From: Natronomonas sp.
Lineage (GTDB): Archaea; Halobacteriota; Halobacteria; Halobacteriales; Haloarculaceae
Reading direction: 5' to 3'
Assembly: GCF_028274965.1 (NCBI RefSeq)
Contig: NZ_JAQCNO010000001.1
Span: 1 to 46,023 of the forward strand
Length of the DNA stretch: 46,023 bases
Shown: positions 24,342 through 31,763 of the stretch, one piece after another
Numbering within the stretch: the stretch's first letter is position 1
How the letters are laid out: the number at the start of each line of letters is the position of its first letter
Translations under genes and position numbers: made by a program
Notes under the pieces: generated by a model
Told to the model about the DNA's origin: nothing
Databases searched by the model: none
Seen by the model: the letters and a program-made list of their open reading frames with translations, nothing else

Positions 24342-25586
24342 TCAGTGCTCCGCCGACGGTCGATCGACGCCTCGGACGATCGATCCGCCGTCGGTGTGTC
24401 TGTCGTACAACCATACGAACGGTGCCAGCGGCGCGAGCGGAACGAGGACGACGGCCATCGCACAGGCGAGCGCGATCCCCGGGAGGCTGCGCGGCGCGTC
24501 GGGGAGCGACGCGGCGACACCGGGGCCGTCGTTTCGGTCGGTCCCGCCCGCTTCCGGCCGGTCGGGCGGATCGGCGCGTCCCGTCCCGTCGTCGTCGCGC
24601 GTGTTCGAATAGAACGGGCTGAACCGGTCCCAAAACGCCGGCTCGACGCAGCCGATACAGGGCGCGCCGACGTTCCGACAGACCGTCGTCCCGCCGTTTC
24701 TGAGCCGCATCGACCCGTCGCAGTGGGCGTACACCCCCGCGCAGCCGACGTCGTACAGGCAGCCGCCGTCGCCCGGCTCGGCGGCGAACTCGAAGCACTC
24801 GTAGTCCTCGCGGAGTTCGCAGTCGTCGTGAACCAGCGGACCGAAAAGCGGCAGCGGTCGGTTGTACTCGTCGAGCGCGACGCCGTGGCCGTTGAGAACG
24901 GTCGCGAGCGTCAGTATCAGGTGTTCGGCGTACAGCGGACAGCCGGCGACGTTGATGACGGGAAGCCCCGCGTCGGTCCGAAACGCCGGGCCGAAGACGC
25001 CGCCGGGGTCCTCGCCGTCGAACTGCAGCCCGCGGGCCCCGGTCGGGCTCTCGCCGACCTCGTTGCTGTCGTGCCGTCCGGCGGCCGGCAGCCCCCCGAA
25101 GGCCGCACAGCTGCCGGCGGCGATGACGACGTCCGCGCGCTCGCCGAGTTCGATGACCCAATCGAGGACCGGCTTCGGGTTCCCCTGCTCGTCCACGCCG
25201 AGCGTCGCGGCCCGGGGGATCCTCGTCGGGATCGCCCCCTCGACAATGAGCACGTCCGGGCCCTCCGCGAGCCCGTCGACGGCGGCGTCGCCCGACGGCT
25301 CCATGAGCGTCGAGTGAAAACTGACCCGTTCGCGGAGCTCGCTGAGCGTCTCCTCGATCGCCGGCGAGTCGCTCTGGAGGAACGACATCGTACACCCCGA
25401 GCAGCTCTGTCCCTGCACCCAGGCGACGCCCGCGGACCCGTCGATACCGCCCCGGAGCGCAGAAACGATTTCCGTGCCGTACTCGCTGACGACCGCCCCG
25501 GCCTCGCTTCGGTCGACGAGTCGGAGGAAGTCCGGACCGGTCGGTGCGGGTTCCTGCCGCGGCTGGCGTGGAGGCTCTGTTGACAT
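24342..25586 (-). CDS. [NiFe]-hydrogenase small subunit, no Tat signal, C-terminal membrane helix
   Basis: This 414-residue electron-transfer subunit carries proximal-cluster ligands C62, C65 (SCSGCTMSF), C160 (AAGSCAAFGG) and C216 (VAGCPLY). Distal ligands are H253, C256, C276 and C282. Medial-cluster ligands are C289, C310 and C313, with a fourth cysteine C303 at the position of the conserved proline, predicting a [4Fe-4S] rather than [3Fe-4S] medial cluster. The proximal motif is CSGC, not the double-cysteine form of oxygen-tolerant enzymes. A hydrophobic helix spans about 370-394, but the N-terminus (MSTEPPRQPRQEPAPTG) has no twin-arginine signal, and none appears in the upstream in-frame codons before a stop. 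It is first in the operon. Confidence 0.95.
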   Translation of the reverse strand: MSTEPPRQPRQEPAPTGPDFLRLVDRSEAGAVVSEYGTEIVSALRGGIDGSAGVAWVQGQSCSGCTMSFLQSDSPAIEETLSELRERVSFHSTLMEPSGDAAVDGLAEGPDVLIVEGAIPTRIPRAATLGVDEQGNPKPVLDWVIELGERADVVIAAGSCAAFGGLPAAGRHDSNEVGESPTGARGLQFDGEDPGGVFGPAFRTDAGLPVINVAGCPLYAEHLILTLATVLNGHGVALDEYNRPLPLFGPLVHDDCELREDYECFEFAAEPGDGGCLYDVGCAGVYAHCDGSMRLRNGGTTVCRNVGAPCIGCVEPAFWDRFSPFYSNTRDDDGTGRADPPDRPEAGGTDRNDGPGVAASLPDAPRSLPGIALACAMAVVLVPLAPLAPFVWLYDRHTDGGSIVRGVDRPSAEH

Positions 25587-25634
25587 GGTTCGTGCGCAAT
25601 GAGCGTCCGGCGTTACCCGCCGTCGGCCGCTATT

Positions 25635-25650
25635 GCGTACCGCGGTACGC
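25635..25650. promoter_or_regulatory. Perfect 16-base palindrome upstream of the hydrogenase operon
   Basis: GCGTACCGCGGTACGC reads the same on both strands and ends 49 bases before the small-subunit ATG. On the minus strand it is followed directly by a weak TATA-like CAATAG, and a better TTCATAAAC lies near 25689-25697. A dimeric regulator could bind here. It could equally form a leader hairpin if transcription starts from the upstream box. Confidence 0.5.
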
Positions 25651-25734
25651 CGCCGGGCGACCTCAGCAGCCCCCCAAAGTACGGTGGTGGTTTATGAACC
25701 GACAGCCGGCTCCTCTTCCGGGCGTCCGCGCGGA

Positions 25735-26193
25735 TCAGGTCCGGGCGCGCTCCGACAGCGCCGACAGCGTCGCCGCCTCCCGGAGGTCGCCAACGTCGCA
25801 GTACCACGCGCCGCGGACCCCGTGGCCGTCGTTTTCGACCGGAGAGTCGAGCGGGACGAGTTCGTCGAACTCGAAGACGACGACCACGTCCTCCTCGGAG
25901 AACGGATCGATGAGCGCCGCCCAGTCGGCCTCCGACATCGGCCCGGCCCCGCCGCGGACCTGCTCGGTCCGGTCGGTCACGCGGGCGTAGTGCGTGATCG
26001 CCGAGACCGGGTCGGTCCGGTAAAAGGCCATGTACTCGAACGCGGCGCGGGTCCGATCGTACGACCGCGGGGCCGGGTAGAAGCCCTCCCGGCAGCGCTC
26101 GAAGGTCGCCGCCTGCGTCGCGACGACACAGACGCTCGCCCCGGCCGGGGCGTCGTCGTCCGGGCTGTCGGCCGCGAACCGATCGAGATCCAT
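25735..26193 (-). CDS. Haloarchaeal protein of unknown function, 152 residues
   Basis: The product begins MDLDRFAADSPDDDAPAGASVCVVATQ and includes FYPAPRSYDRTRAAFEYMAFYRTDPVSAITHYARV, SEADWAALIDPFSEEDVVVVFEFDELVPL and GAWYCDVGDL. The mixed alpha/beta pattern with two isolated cysteines and the conserved-looking aromatic segments suggest a folded domain, but I cannot name the family. It has its own TATA-like box 24-31 bases upstream and is separated from the hydrogenase genes by a regulatory gap, so a functional link is unproven. Confidence 0.75.
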   Translation of the reverse strand: MDLDRFAADSPDDDAPAGASVCVVATQAATFERCREGFYPAPRSYDRTRAAFEYMAFYRTDPVSAITHYARVTDRTEQVRGGAGPMSEADWAALIDPFSEEDVVVVFEFDELVPLDSPVENDGHGVRGAWYCDVGDLREAATLSALSERART

Positions 26194-26216
26194 GCGTCAC
26201 CCTCGGGGTCGGGACG

Positions 26217-26224
26217 CTTATTTT
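26217..26224 (-). promoter_or_regulatory. TATA-like box of the 152-residue protein gene
   Basis: AAAATAAG on the minus strand, 24-31 bases ahead of the ATG at 26193. A second AT-rich TTTTAAATAG lies at 26259-26268. Confidence 0.45.
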
Positions 26225-26288
26225 GGACGGCGACCGCGTCGGCTGCCCCGATGCGACGTTTTAAATAGCACGCGTCGCGGCGTGCGGC

Positions 26289-26519
26289 CTACTCCATCGC
26301 AACGTACGTTCGGGTGTCCTCGACGCCCGACAGCGACTGGATCGCGTCGGCGGCGATCTCCTTGACCTCCGCGGGCGAGTCGACCTCGACTTTCGTGATG
26401 ATGTCGACGTCCCCGGCGACGATGTGCGCGGAGACGACGCCGCCGATCGCCTCGATGTCGTCTCTGAGCCGCCCGGCCTTCCCCGTGTGGGCCTTGACCA
26501 TGATGTAGGCGACGACCAT
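26289..26519 (-). CDS. Stand-alone Lrp/AsnC RAM domain protein (ligand-binding only)
   Basis: This 76-residue protein consists only of the beta-alpha-beta effector domain of Lrp/AsnC regulators: MVVAYIMVKAHTGKAGRLRD, IVAGDVDIITKVEVDS and a final DTRTYVAME. There is no helix-turn-helix, so it cannot bind DNA alone; it may sense an amino acid and act through a partner. It starts three bases after trkA ends, in the same operon. A second copy with the same layout lies on the other side of trkA at 27334. Confidence 0.92.
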   Translation of the reverse strand: MVVAYIMVKAHTGKAGRLRDDIEAIGGVVSAHIVAGDVDIITKVEVDSPAEVKEIAADAIQSLSGVEDTRTYVAME

Positions 26520-26522
26520 CGC

Positions 26523-27209
26523 TCAGACACCCCCGTCGGCGAGCGCGCGGCTGGTGTCGCCGGCGATGATCTGCTCGACCTCCCGGAGGACGCTGAAGTC
26601 GGCGATCACGATCAGCCGGTCGCCAGACTCCAGCGAGGCGTCGGCGTCGGGGAGCCCGAGCTGTCCGCCCTCCTTGCCGAACGCGAGGAGCCGCGAATCG
26701 GCCGGCAGCTCCAACTCGGACAGCGAGTACCCCCGCATCGGCGACCCGGACGTGATCGTCAACTCGACGAGCTGGAGGTTCCGGGCGATGTCGGCGACGG
26801 CCCGGACGCTGCCCCCGACGAGGGCGTTCTTGGCGGCGATCGCGCCGAGCCGTTCGGGGTAGATCACCTCGTCGACGTCGCCCGCGTACTTCCCGACGAC
26901 GTACTCGCGTTCGTCGCTTTCGGCCCGGAGGACGGTCCGACAGCCGTGGCGTTTGCCGACCATGCAGGCGATGATGTTGGTCGCGAAGTCGCCGGTGAGA
27001 CCGGCGATCCCGTCGACGCTGTCGAGGTCCCGGGACAGAAGCGTCGATTCCTCGCTGCCGTCGCCCTCGATGACGTCGAACCCGGCCTCCCGGAACCGCT
27101 CGGCTTTCGTCACGTCGGACTCGACGATGACGACCTCGTGGTCCTCCTCGCGAAGCACGCGAGCGGTCCGCGTTCCGACCCGGCCGGCACCGACGATAAC
27201 GAATTTCAT
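26523..27209 (-). CDS. trkA: TrkA-type potassium transport regulator
   Basis: This 228-residue cytoplasmic protein has an RCK_N domain, MKFVIVGAGRVGTRTARVL, a Rossmann GxGxxG fold that binds NAD(H) or ATP/ADP, with D/E ligands in VIVESD. The RCK_C domain near residue 140-220 includes LPADSRLLAFGKEG and SGDRLIVIADFSVL. Such proteins gate Trk/Ktr K+ channels in the membrane, central to salt-in osmoadaptation of haloarchaea. No channel gene lies in the window. The gene is divergent from an Lrp-like gene and followed by another. Confidence 0.9.
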   Translation of the reverse strand: MKFVIVGAGRVGTRTARVLREEDHEVVIVESDVTKAERFREAGFDVIEGDGSEESTLLSRDLDSVDGIAGLTGDFATNIIACMVGKRHGCRTVLRAESDEREYVVGKYAGDVDEVIYPERLGAIAAKNALVGGSVRAVADIARNLQLVELTITSGSPMRGYSLSELELPADSRLLAFGKEGGQLGLPDADASLESGDRLIVIADFSVLREVEQIIAGDTSRALADGGV

Positions 27210-27232
27210 AGGCTACGGTACGACGACCCGCC

Positions 27233-27240
27233 ACAATAAT
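27233..27240 (-). promoter_or_regulatory. TATA-like box of trkA
   Basis: ATTATTGT on the minus strand, 24-31 bases upstream of the trkA ATG, in the 124-base divergent spacer shared with the Lrp-like gene. Confidence 0.45.
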
Positions 27241-27333
27241 GTTACTCAATCACACGATCCCGCCTTCGGGTCCGGTCCGCCGGCGCCTCCCGGCCCGCGA
27301 AAGACTTTTTTCCGCCTGATGACACTTGGTACC

Positions 27334-27564
27334 ATGGTTCGTGCGTTCATCACGGTGAAAACGGAGACGGGGCAGGCCGAGACGCTCGCTGGGGCGCTCA
27401 CCGACATCGAACACGTGACCGCCGCGAACGTGGTCGCCGGCGACTTCGACGTCATGGTCGAGGCCGAGGCCGGGGAGGTCTACGAGCTCATCGACGCCGT
27501 CGCGACGCGGGTCCGCGGCACGGAGGCGGTCGAGGAGACGAAGACGTACGTCTGTCTCGAGTGA
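27334..27564 (+). CDS. Second stand-alone Lrp/AsnC RAM domain protein
   Basis: This 76-residue protein is similar in design to the one at 26289: MVRAFITVKTETGQAETLAG, NVVAGDFDVMVEAEAG and EETKTYVCLE. It also lacks a DNA-binding domain. The ATG at 27334 is chosen because it yields the family's exact N-terminus; upstream in-frame codons overlap trkA on the other strand. A T-rich box (CTTTTTTC, 27305-27312) lies about 22-29 bases ahead. It is transcribed divergently from trkA, and the pair may form hetero-oligomers with the sister protein. Confidence 0.92.
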   Translation: MVRAFITVKTETGQAETLAGALTDIEHVTAANVVAGDFDVMVEAEAGEVYELIDAVATRVRGTEAVEETKTYVCLE

Positions 27565-27633
27565 CCCCGCGACCGCGGCGAAAGCGCGGGCCGTCGGTGC
27601 AACTCGAAAGCGGACCCCCGTTGCGGCCGGCCG

Positions 27634-28221
27634 TCACTCGAGGAGCTCCCTCACGGCCGCTTTGGCCGACTCGATCACCGCCGCCCGCGGGCGGGTCGCG
27701 TCGATGCGGTGAAACCGCTCCGGCTCGGCCTCGATGAGCCGCTCGTAGTTCGCCCGGACCTCCCGGAGGTACGACGCGGTCTCGAACTTGTTCGTCGCCC
27801 CGGCGCGCTCTGCGCCCGCCTCCGCCGGCAGGTCGAAATACAGCGTCAACTCCGGGGGCTCGGTGATCGGTCGGTGGATCTGTTTAATATACTCCATCGG
27901 GTCCTCGAGCCGTCCGGCGAGCGTCGCGCCCTGGTAGGCGTACCGCGAATCTGAGTACCGGTCCGAAACGACGAGCGTCCCGTCCGAAAGCGCCGGCCGA
28001 ACGACCCGCGAGAGGTGATCGGCGTGGTCCGCCGTGTACAGAAACAGCTCCGCGAGCGGGTCAGCATCGTCGTCGTCGATCGATCTCGCGACCGCATCGC
28101 CGTACCACGAGTCGGTCGGTTCGCGGGTGAACACCGCCTCGTCCCCGAGCGGCGACTCCCGCAGCGCCTCGGTGACCGTCGTCTTGCCGGCCCCATCGAT
28201 CCCCTCGAGCGTGACGAGCAT
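27634..28221 (-). CDS. tmk: Thymidylate kinase
   Basis: This 195-residue enzyme phosphorylates dTMP to d[23 protein letters not shown] is the P-loop region, [14 protein letters not shown] the DR/EP motif region, [18 protein letters not shown] the conserved DRY, and the lid is [12 protein letters not shown]. The start is the ATG directly before VTLEGIDG; a longer frame adds non-family residues. The length matches archaeal enzymes. It stands alone, 105 bases from the eS1 gene. Confidence 0.95.
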   Translation of the reverse strand: MLVTLEGIDGAGKTTVTEALRESPLGDEAVFTREPTDSWYGDAVARSIDDDDADPLAELFLYTADHADHLSRVVRPALSDGTLVVSDRYSDSRYAYQGATLAGRLEDPMEYIKQIHRPITEPPELTLYFDLPAEAGAERAGATNKFETASYLREVRANYERLIEAEPERFHRIDATRPRAAVIESAKAAVRELLE

Positions 28222-28326
28222 ACGCCGAGTGTCGGGCGGGCCACACATCAGCGTGACCATCCCGGTCACCCCGAGCGACGGGCGATAGGCGACGGGCAAC
28301 GGGCGAGTCTTTGGGCCGACTCGGTC

Positions 28327-28953
28327 TCAGGCCCCGTCCTCGACGTCGACCGCGGTCTCCTCCTCGGCGGCGACCTCCTCGGGTTTCGCCTCGACGCGGG
28401 TCTTCTGTATCTCGACGCGCCGCAGCGGGTAGATCGTCTTCGCCTCGTTGTAGATCGCCGAGGACAGCCGGCCCTCGACGATGCCGTCGACGAGACCCTC
28501 GAAGGTCCGCTCGGCGGCGGCCTCCTCGACGAGATCGACCATCGTCTTCCGGACCGCCCGCTCCTGGCTGTGGTCGGCCGACTTCGTCGTGTACGCGACC
28601 GGCTGGACCTGCACCCGGTACTCGTCGGTCGTCAACACGGTGACGAAGGCGTCGACCTTCGAGGTGCCGCGCCGGGTGAGACTCCGCAGGTAGTCCCGCG
28701 TGAGTTCGTGTTTGATGAACTCGGTGTAGGCGGTGTCGCTGCCGACGTCCGTGATCTGAAACGTCAGCTTCGTGTTGTTCTCGCTCGGGTCGTTCTGCAA
28801 CTCGCCGAGGGTCGTCTCGATCGTGCGGTCGTAGACCTGTTCCGGTTCGTCCGCGGGTGTTTCACCGAGTTCGGCCCGGTCGAACATCTCGGGGGCCATC
28901 ACGGTGTACCATCGCTTCTCCTGTTTCTGCTTGGATACTGATCGTTCGCTCAT
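28327..28953 (-). CDS. rps3ae: 30S ribosomal protein eS1 (S3Ae)
   Basis: This 208-residue ribosomal protein of the small-subunit platform is found only in archaea and eukaryotes. It begins MSERSVSKQKQEKRWYTVMA, continues with LTRRGTSKVDAFVTVLTTDEY, and ends with the archaeal IYPLRRVEIQKTRVEA plus a short acidic tail typical of halophiles. The ATG overlaps the pcc1 stop by four bases (ATGA), making it the last gene of a four-gene operon beginning with uS15. Confidence 0.96.
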   Translation of the reverse strand: MSERSVSKQKQEKRWYTVMAPEMFDRAELGETPADEPEQVYDRTIETTLGELQNDPSENNTKLTFQITDVGSDTAYTEFIKHELTRDYLRSLTRRGTSKVDAFVTVLTTDEYRVQVQPVAYTTKSADHSQERAVRKTMVDLVEEAAAERTFEGLVDGIVEGRLSSAIYNEAKTIYPLRRVEIQKTRVEAKPEEVAAEEETAVDVEDGA

Positions 28954-29180
28954 AGTTGTGTTATCGTGTCGGTCGTTCGCTGTGCGACTGTGAGGTTCGC
29001 AACGTAGTCGTCGACGCTCGTCCGGAGTCCGCCGGTCGTCTCCCGCTCGATGGTCGTCACGACGGTCCCCTCGGTCGGATCGGCCCGCGTCGACATCTCC
29101 TCGGTGTTGTCGGGTTCGAGCGCGGCCGCGATCACCGCCGGGTCCTCGTGGCTCGTCCGCAGCGTCGCCCGCGGCGTCAT
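28950..29180 (-). CDS. pcc1: KEOPS complex subunit Pcc1
   Basis: This 76-residue protein of the KEOPS complex is needed for the t6A modification of tRNAs reading ANN codons. MTPRATLRTSHEDPAVIAAALEPDN and TTIERETTGGLRTSVDDYVANLTVAQRT are the two halves of the small dimerisation fold. It overlaps both neighbours, with its ATG at the RecJ-like gene stop and its stop at the eS1 start, so production is coupled to ribosomal proteins. Confidence 0.9.
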   Translation of the reverse strand: MTPRATLRTSHEDPAVIAAALEPDNTEEMSTRADPTEGTVVTTIERETTGGLRTSVDDYVANLTVAQRTTDTITQL

Positions 29181-30256
29181 AGCGCCCTCCGGAACGCCGC
29201 GACGAACTCGTCGGCCGTCCCCTCGAACGTCGCCGTCGCCGCCCGGCCTCCGGCGGTCGTCCGTCCCTCGAGTGCGGCCGCCGCCTCGGAGAAGGGGTCG
29301 CCCGTCGGCTCCTCGCCGACGACCGCCGACGCGCCGTCCGTCGCCGCCAGTGCCGTCGGTTCGGGCGATCGATACCAGAACGCGAGCCGCGAGAGGCTCC
29401 CGAGGACGGCCGGTGTCGCCTCGTCGGGACGGACCACGTACAGCCCGTCGTACCGCCGCGTGTCGGCGCTCCGAAGCGCGGCGTGGACGCGCCCGCCGAG
29501 CGCCCGCCAGGCGTCGTAGGCGGCCCCTTCGACGCCGTACCCGAGCGCGAGCGCCAGCCCGGTCGCCGGCTCCGTCCGGGCCGCGGCGTCGAGTACGTCC
29601 GCGTAACCGCCGAGCGTCTCGAAGCGATCGGTCGCGTACGGGCGCAACGCCCGCTCGATCGCCGTCGCGGCGCGCGGCGGCGCGTCCTCGATCGCCGACA
29701 GCGCAAGCAGGGACGCGACCTCCCGGCCCGTCGGATCCTCGGTCCCGAGCCCCGAGACCGCCGCGCCCGCCGCGTCGACGTCGCCGGAAAACGCCGCGTG
29801 TGCGAGCGTCGAGAACGCCAGCCCCTCGGCCGGGTCGTCGGTCGGGACCGCAACCCCGGGGCGCCGTTCGAGCCCCGCCCGTTCGAGGAGCCCCGACGGC
29901 GGGTCCACGCCCGCAGAGACCGCGCCTGCGAGTGCGAGTTCCGGATCGACCGCGTCGGGAGCCAGCGCCTCGAGGATCGAGGCGGCCTCGAGCGCCCGCG
30001 AGCGCTCCCGGAGGCTCACGTCGCCGATCCGGCGGCCGATCCCGACGGTGCAGTCGGCGTCGGTAGCCGGCGGCTCCGGAACGGCGGCGGAACTCGCCTG
30101 GTACGGGATCGCCGCCGCCTCGAGCCCGCGGGCCAACAGCCCCGCCGCTGCTAAGGAATCGCCGTCCGACGCCGAGACGAGCCGAACGAAGTCGGCCCGC
30201 TCGATCGCCGACGCGGCGCGGTCGGGGGTGTCCTCCGGGTGGCCGGCGGCCGCCAT
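29177..30256 (-). CDS. RecJ-like/DHH-superfamily protein lacking the catalytic motifs
   Basis: This 359-residue protein occupies the slot downstream of uS15 where haloarchaea carry RecJ-like (GAN-related) proteins that associate with the replicative helicase. The N-terminus has FVRLVSASDGDSLAAAGLLARGL, corresponding to the start of the DHH fold, where active nucleases have HxDxDG-like residues. I see no DHH triad further on, and cysteine or histidine metal sites are absent. The rest is alanine-rich and helical, ending in TATFEGTADEFVAAFRRAL. It may be a structural relative rather than an exonuclease. It starts 4 bases after the uS15 stop. Confidence 0.8.
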   Translation of the reverse strand: MAAAGHPEDTPDRAASAIERADFVRLVSASDGDSLAAAGLLARGLEAAAIPYQASSAAVPEPPATDADCTVGIGRRIGDVSLRERSRALEAASILEALAPDAVDPELALAGAVSAGVDPPSGLLERAGLERRPGVAVPTDDPAEGLAFSTLAHAAFSGDVDAAGAAVSGLGTEDPTGREVASLLALSAIEDAPPRAATAIERALRPYATDRFETLGGYADVLDAAARTEPATGLALALGYGVEGAAYDAWRALGGRVHAALRSADTRRYDGLYVVRPDEATPAVLGSLSRLAFWYRSPEPTALAATDGASAVVGEEPTGDPFSEAAAALEGRTTAGGRAATATFEGTADEFVAAFRRAL

Positions 30257-30260
30257 CCGA

Positions 30261-30725
30261 CTACTCCAGTAGCTCCTTGGCCTCGTCGTACTCGTAGGTG
30301 AACTCCGCGTCGAGTTCGTCGCCGCGGTAGTAGTCGACGAGCCGGCGGATCTTCGACTCCGTGTTCTGCAGCGCGCGCTTGTTCTGCGCGTCGCCGGGGT
30401 TTCGCTCCATGTGGTCGCGGAGCCGGACGGCCCGCTCCATGAGGCTCCGGAGGTCCTCGGGGAAATCGCCCGTCGCGTCGTTCTCCTCGAGGATCTCCGT
30501 GACCTTCTTGCCGGTCGCGAGTTTCACGTCCGGGACCGGGACGCCCTTGACGCCCTCGTCGCGGAGTTTGCGGCCGATCTGGCTGGGCTCGTGGCCCGCC
30601 TCGGCCAACTCGACGACGCGCTCCTCGATCGCCGATTCGTCTACGTCGCTCCACTCCGGTGGTTCCTCTGCCGTGGGGCGGTCCGAGCCGGACGACCCGC
30701 GACGGCGTGAATGCATTCGTGCCAT
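30261..30725 (-). CDS. rps15: 30S ribosomal protein uS15
   Basis: This 154-residue archaeal-type S15 binds 16S rRNA at the platform. It has the archaeal N-terminal extension MARMHSRRRGSSGSDRP and SQIGRKLRDEGVKGVPVPD, then the core NKRALQNTESKIRRLVDYYRG. An acidic halophilic tail follows. ATG 30725 is chosen over an upstream Met because MARMHSRRRG is the standard start. It is first in the operon with the RecJ-like gene, pcc1 and eS1. Confidence 0.96.
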   Translation of the reverse strand: MARMHSRRRGSSGSDRPTAEEPPEWSDVDESAIEERVVELAEAGHEPSQIGRKLRDEGVKGVPVPDVKLATGKKVTEILEENDATGDFPEDLRSLMERAVRLRDHMERNPGDAQNKRALQNTESKIRRLVDYYRGDELDAEFTYEYDEAKELLE

Positions 30726-30904
30726 TGGTAGATTGGAACTGCACGGACCGCTCGCAGGCGGCACGAGCCGCACCGACGCGCCGTTCGCGCCCGTGTCTCG
30801 CGCCAGCACTACCGCAATCCCGAGCCGGCCAACCGGCCGGCGAGTCAGATTTGCGGTCGCGCGGTTCCCATCGAAGTATGGTGCGTTCGGGGTGAAAACG
30901 GTTT
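30726..30904. other. Spacer upstream of uS15
   Basis: About 180 bases between the uS15 start and the end of the RNA ligase gene. It holds a short GCCGG-CCAA-CCGGC hairpin near 30825 and no convincing frame. The uS15 promoter should be here but no clear TATA box stands out. Confidence 0.4.
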
Positions 30905-31762
30905 CTACTCGCCGCCCGCCCGGCGCTCGTCCAGAAAGCCCCGCACCCGCGCCGCGAGCGCCTCCCGGAACGCGCCCGCCTCGACGCCGTCCCCCCGCGA
31001 CAGCGTCGCGTGTCTCTCCCGGAAGACGTCCTCGAGTGCGCGCTCGTACAGCGCCTCGACGGTGACGGCCTCCCCGCGGTCAGAAAGCGTCGAGGCGAGC
31101 CGCTCGAGGCGGCGCTCGGTCACGTACCGGTCGGCTACCGCGCCCGCCGACGCCTCAGGCGGGTCGGGCTCCGGGTCGCCGTCCGATCCGACGGCGGGAC
31201 CGACGATCTTCGCCCGCCCGCCGGCTTTGTTCCGGACGACGACGCCCTCCGCGGGGCCGTCGTAGTACGCCGACTCGGGGACGGCGTACGATCCGGGGTC
31301 GAAATCGCGGGTGTGTACCTCCCGCTCGACGACCGGCACCGACTCGAGCCCGAGGCGCTCGTAGATCCGCTCGACCGCGTCCGGCGGCCGGAACCGCTCC
31401 TCGTCGGCCGACCACACGTCGAACCCGAGAAACGACGGGAGCCGCTCCCAGTCGTACTCGATGGTCCGCTTTTGTGTCGCCTCCCCGAACAGCACGACGG
31501 ACTCGACGTCATCGAGTGCGCCCCGGAGCGCGCCGCGATCGAGCCGTTCGCGGACGTGCCGGACCGCGTGTCGGTACCGTGTTGGGACCGCGTCGGGGTC
31601 GTCGTACACCGCCGTCTCGGTCCCGACCCGGAGCAGCCCCGAGTCCCGGAGCTGCACCCGGAGGCGCTCGCCGTCGATCTTCTCGGTCACCCAGAGGTGC
31701 CCCGACGCGAACAGCCCCGCGGCGGCGTCCTCGGCGGTCGGTATCGGCGGGTACCCCCGCAT
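30905..31762 (-). CDS. ATP-dependent RNA ligase family protein
   Basis: This 285-residue nucleotidyltransferase of the RNA ligase superfamily has motif I in VTEKIDGERLRVQL (the lysine of KxDG is adenylated), motif III in VLFGEATQK, motif IV in AEGVVVRNKAGG and motif V around RAKIVG. A C-terminal helical region of ~90 residues follows, as in archaeal RNA ligases. It probably seals or circularises RNA; the natural substrate is unknown. The start lies one base after the stop of the upstream 154-residue protein gene, so the two are co-transcribed. Confidence 0.86.
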   Translation of the reverse strand: MRGYPPIPTAEDAAAGLFASGHLWVTEKIDGERLRVQLRDSGLLRVGTETAVYDDPDAVPTRYRHAVRHVRERLDRGALRGALDDVESVVLFGEATQKRTIEYDWERLPSFLGFDVWSADEERFRPPDAVERIYERLGLESVPVVEREVHTRDFDPGSYAVPESAYYDGPAEGVVVRNKAGGRAKIVGPAVGSDGDPEPDPPEASAGAVADRYVTERRLERLASTLSDRGEAVTVEALYERALEDVFRERHATLSRGDGVEAGAFREALAARVRGFLDERRAGGE

Positions 31763-31763
31763 C

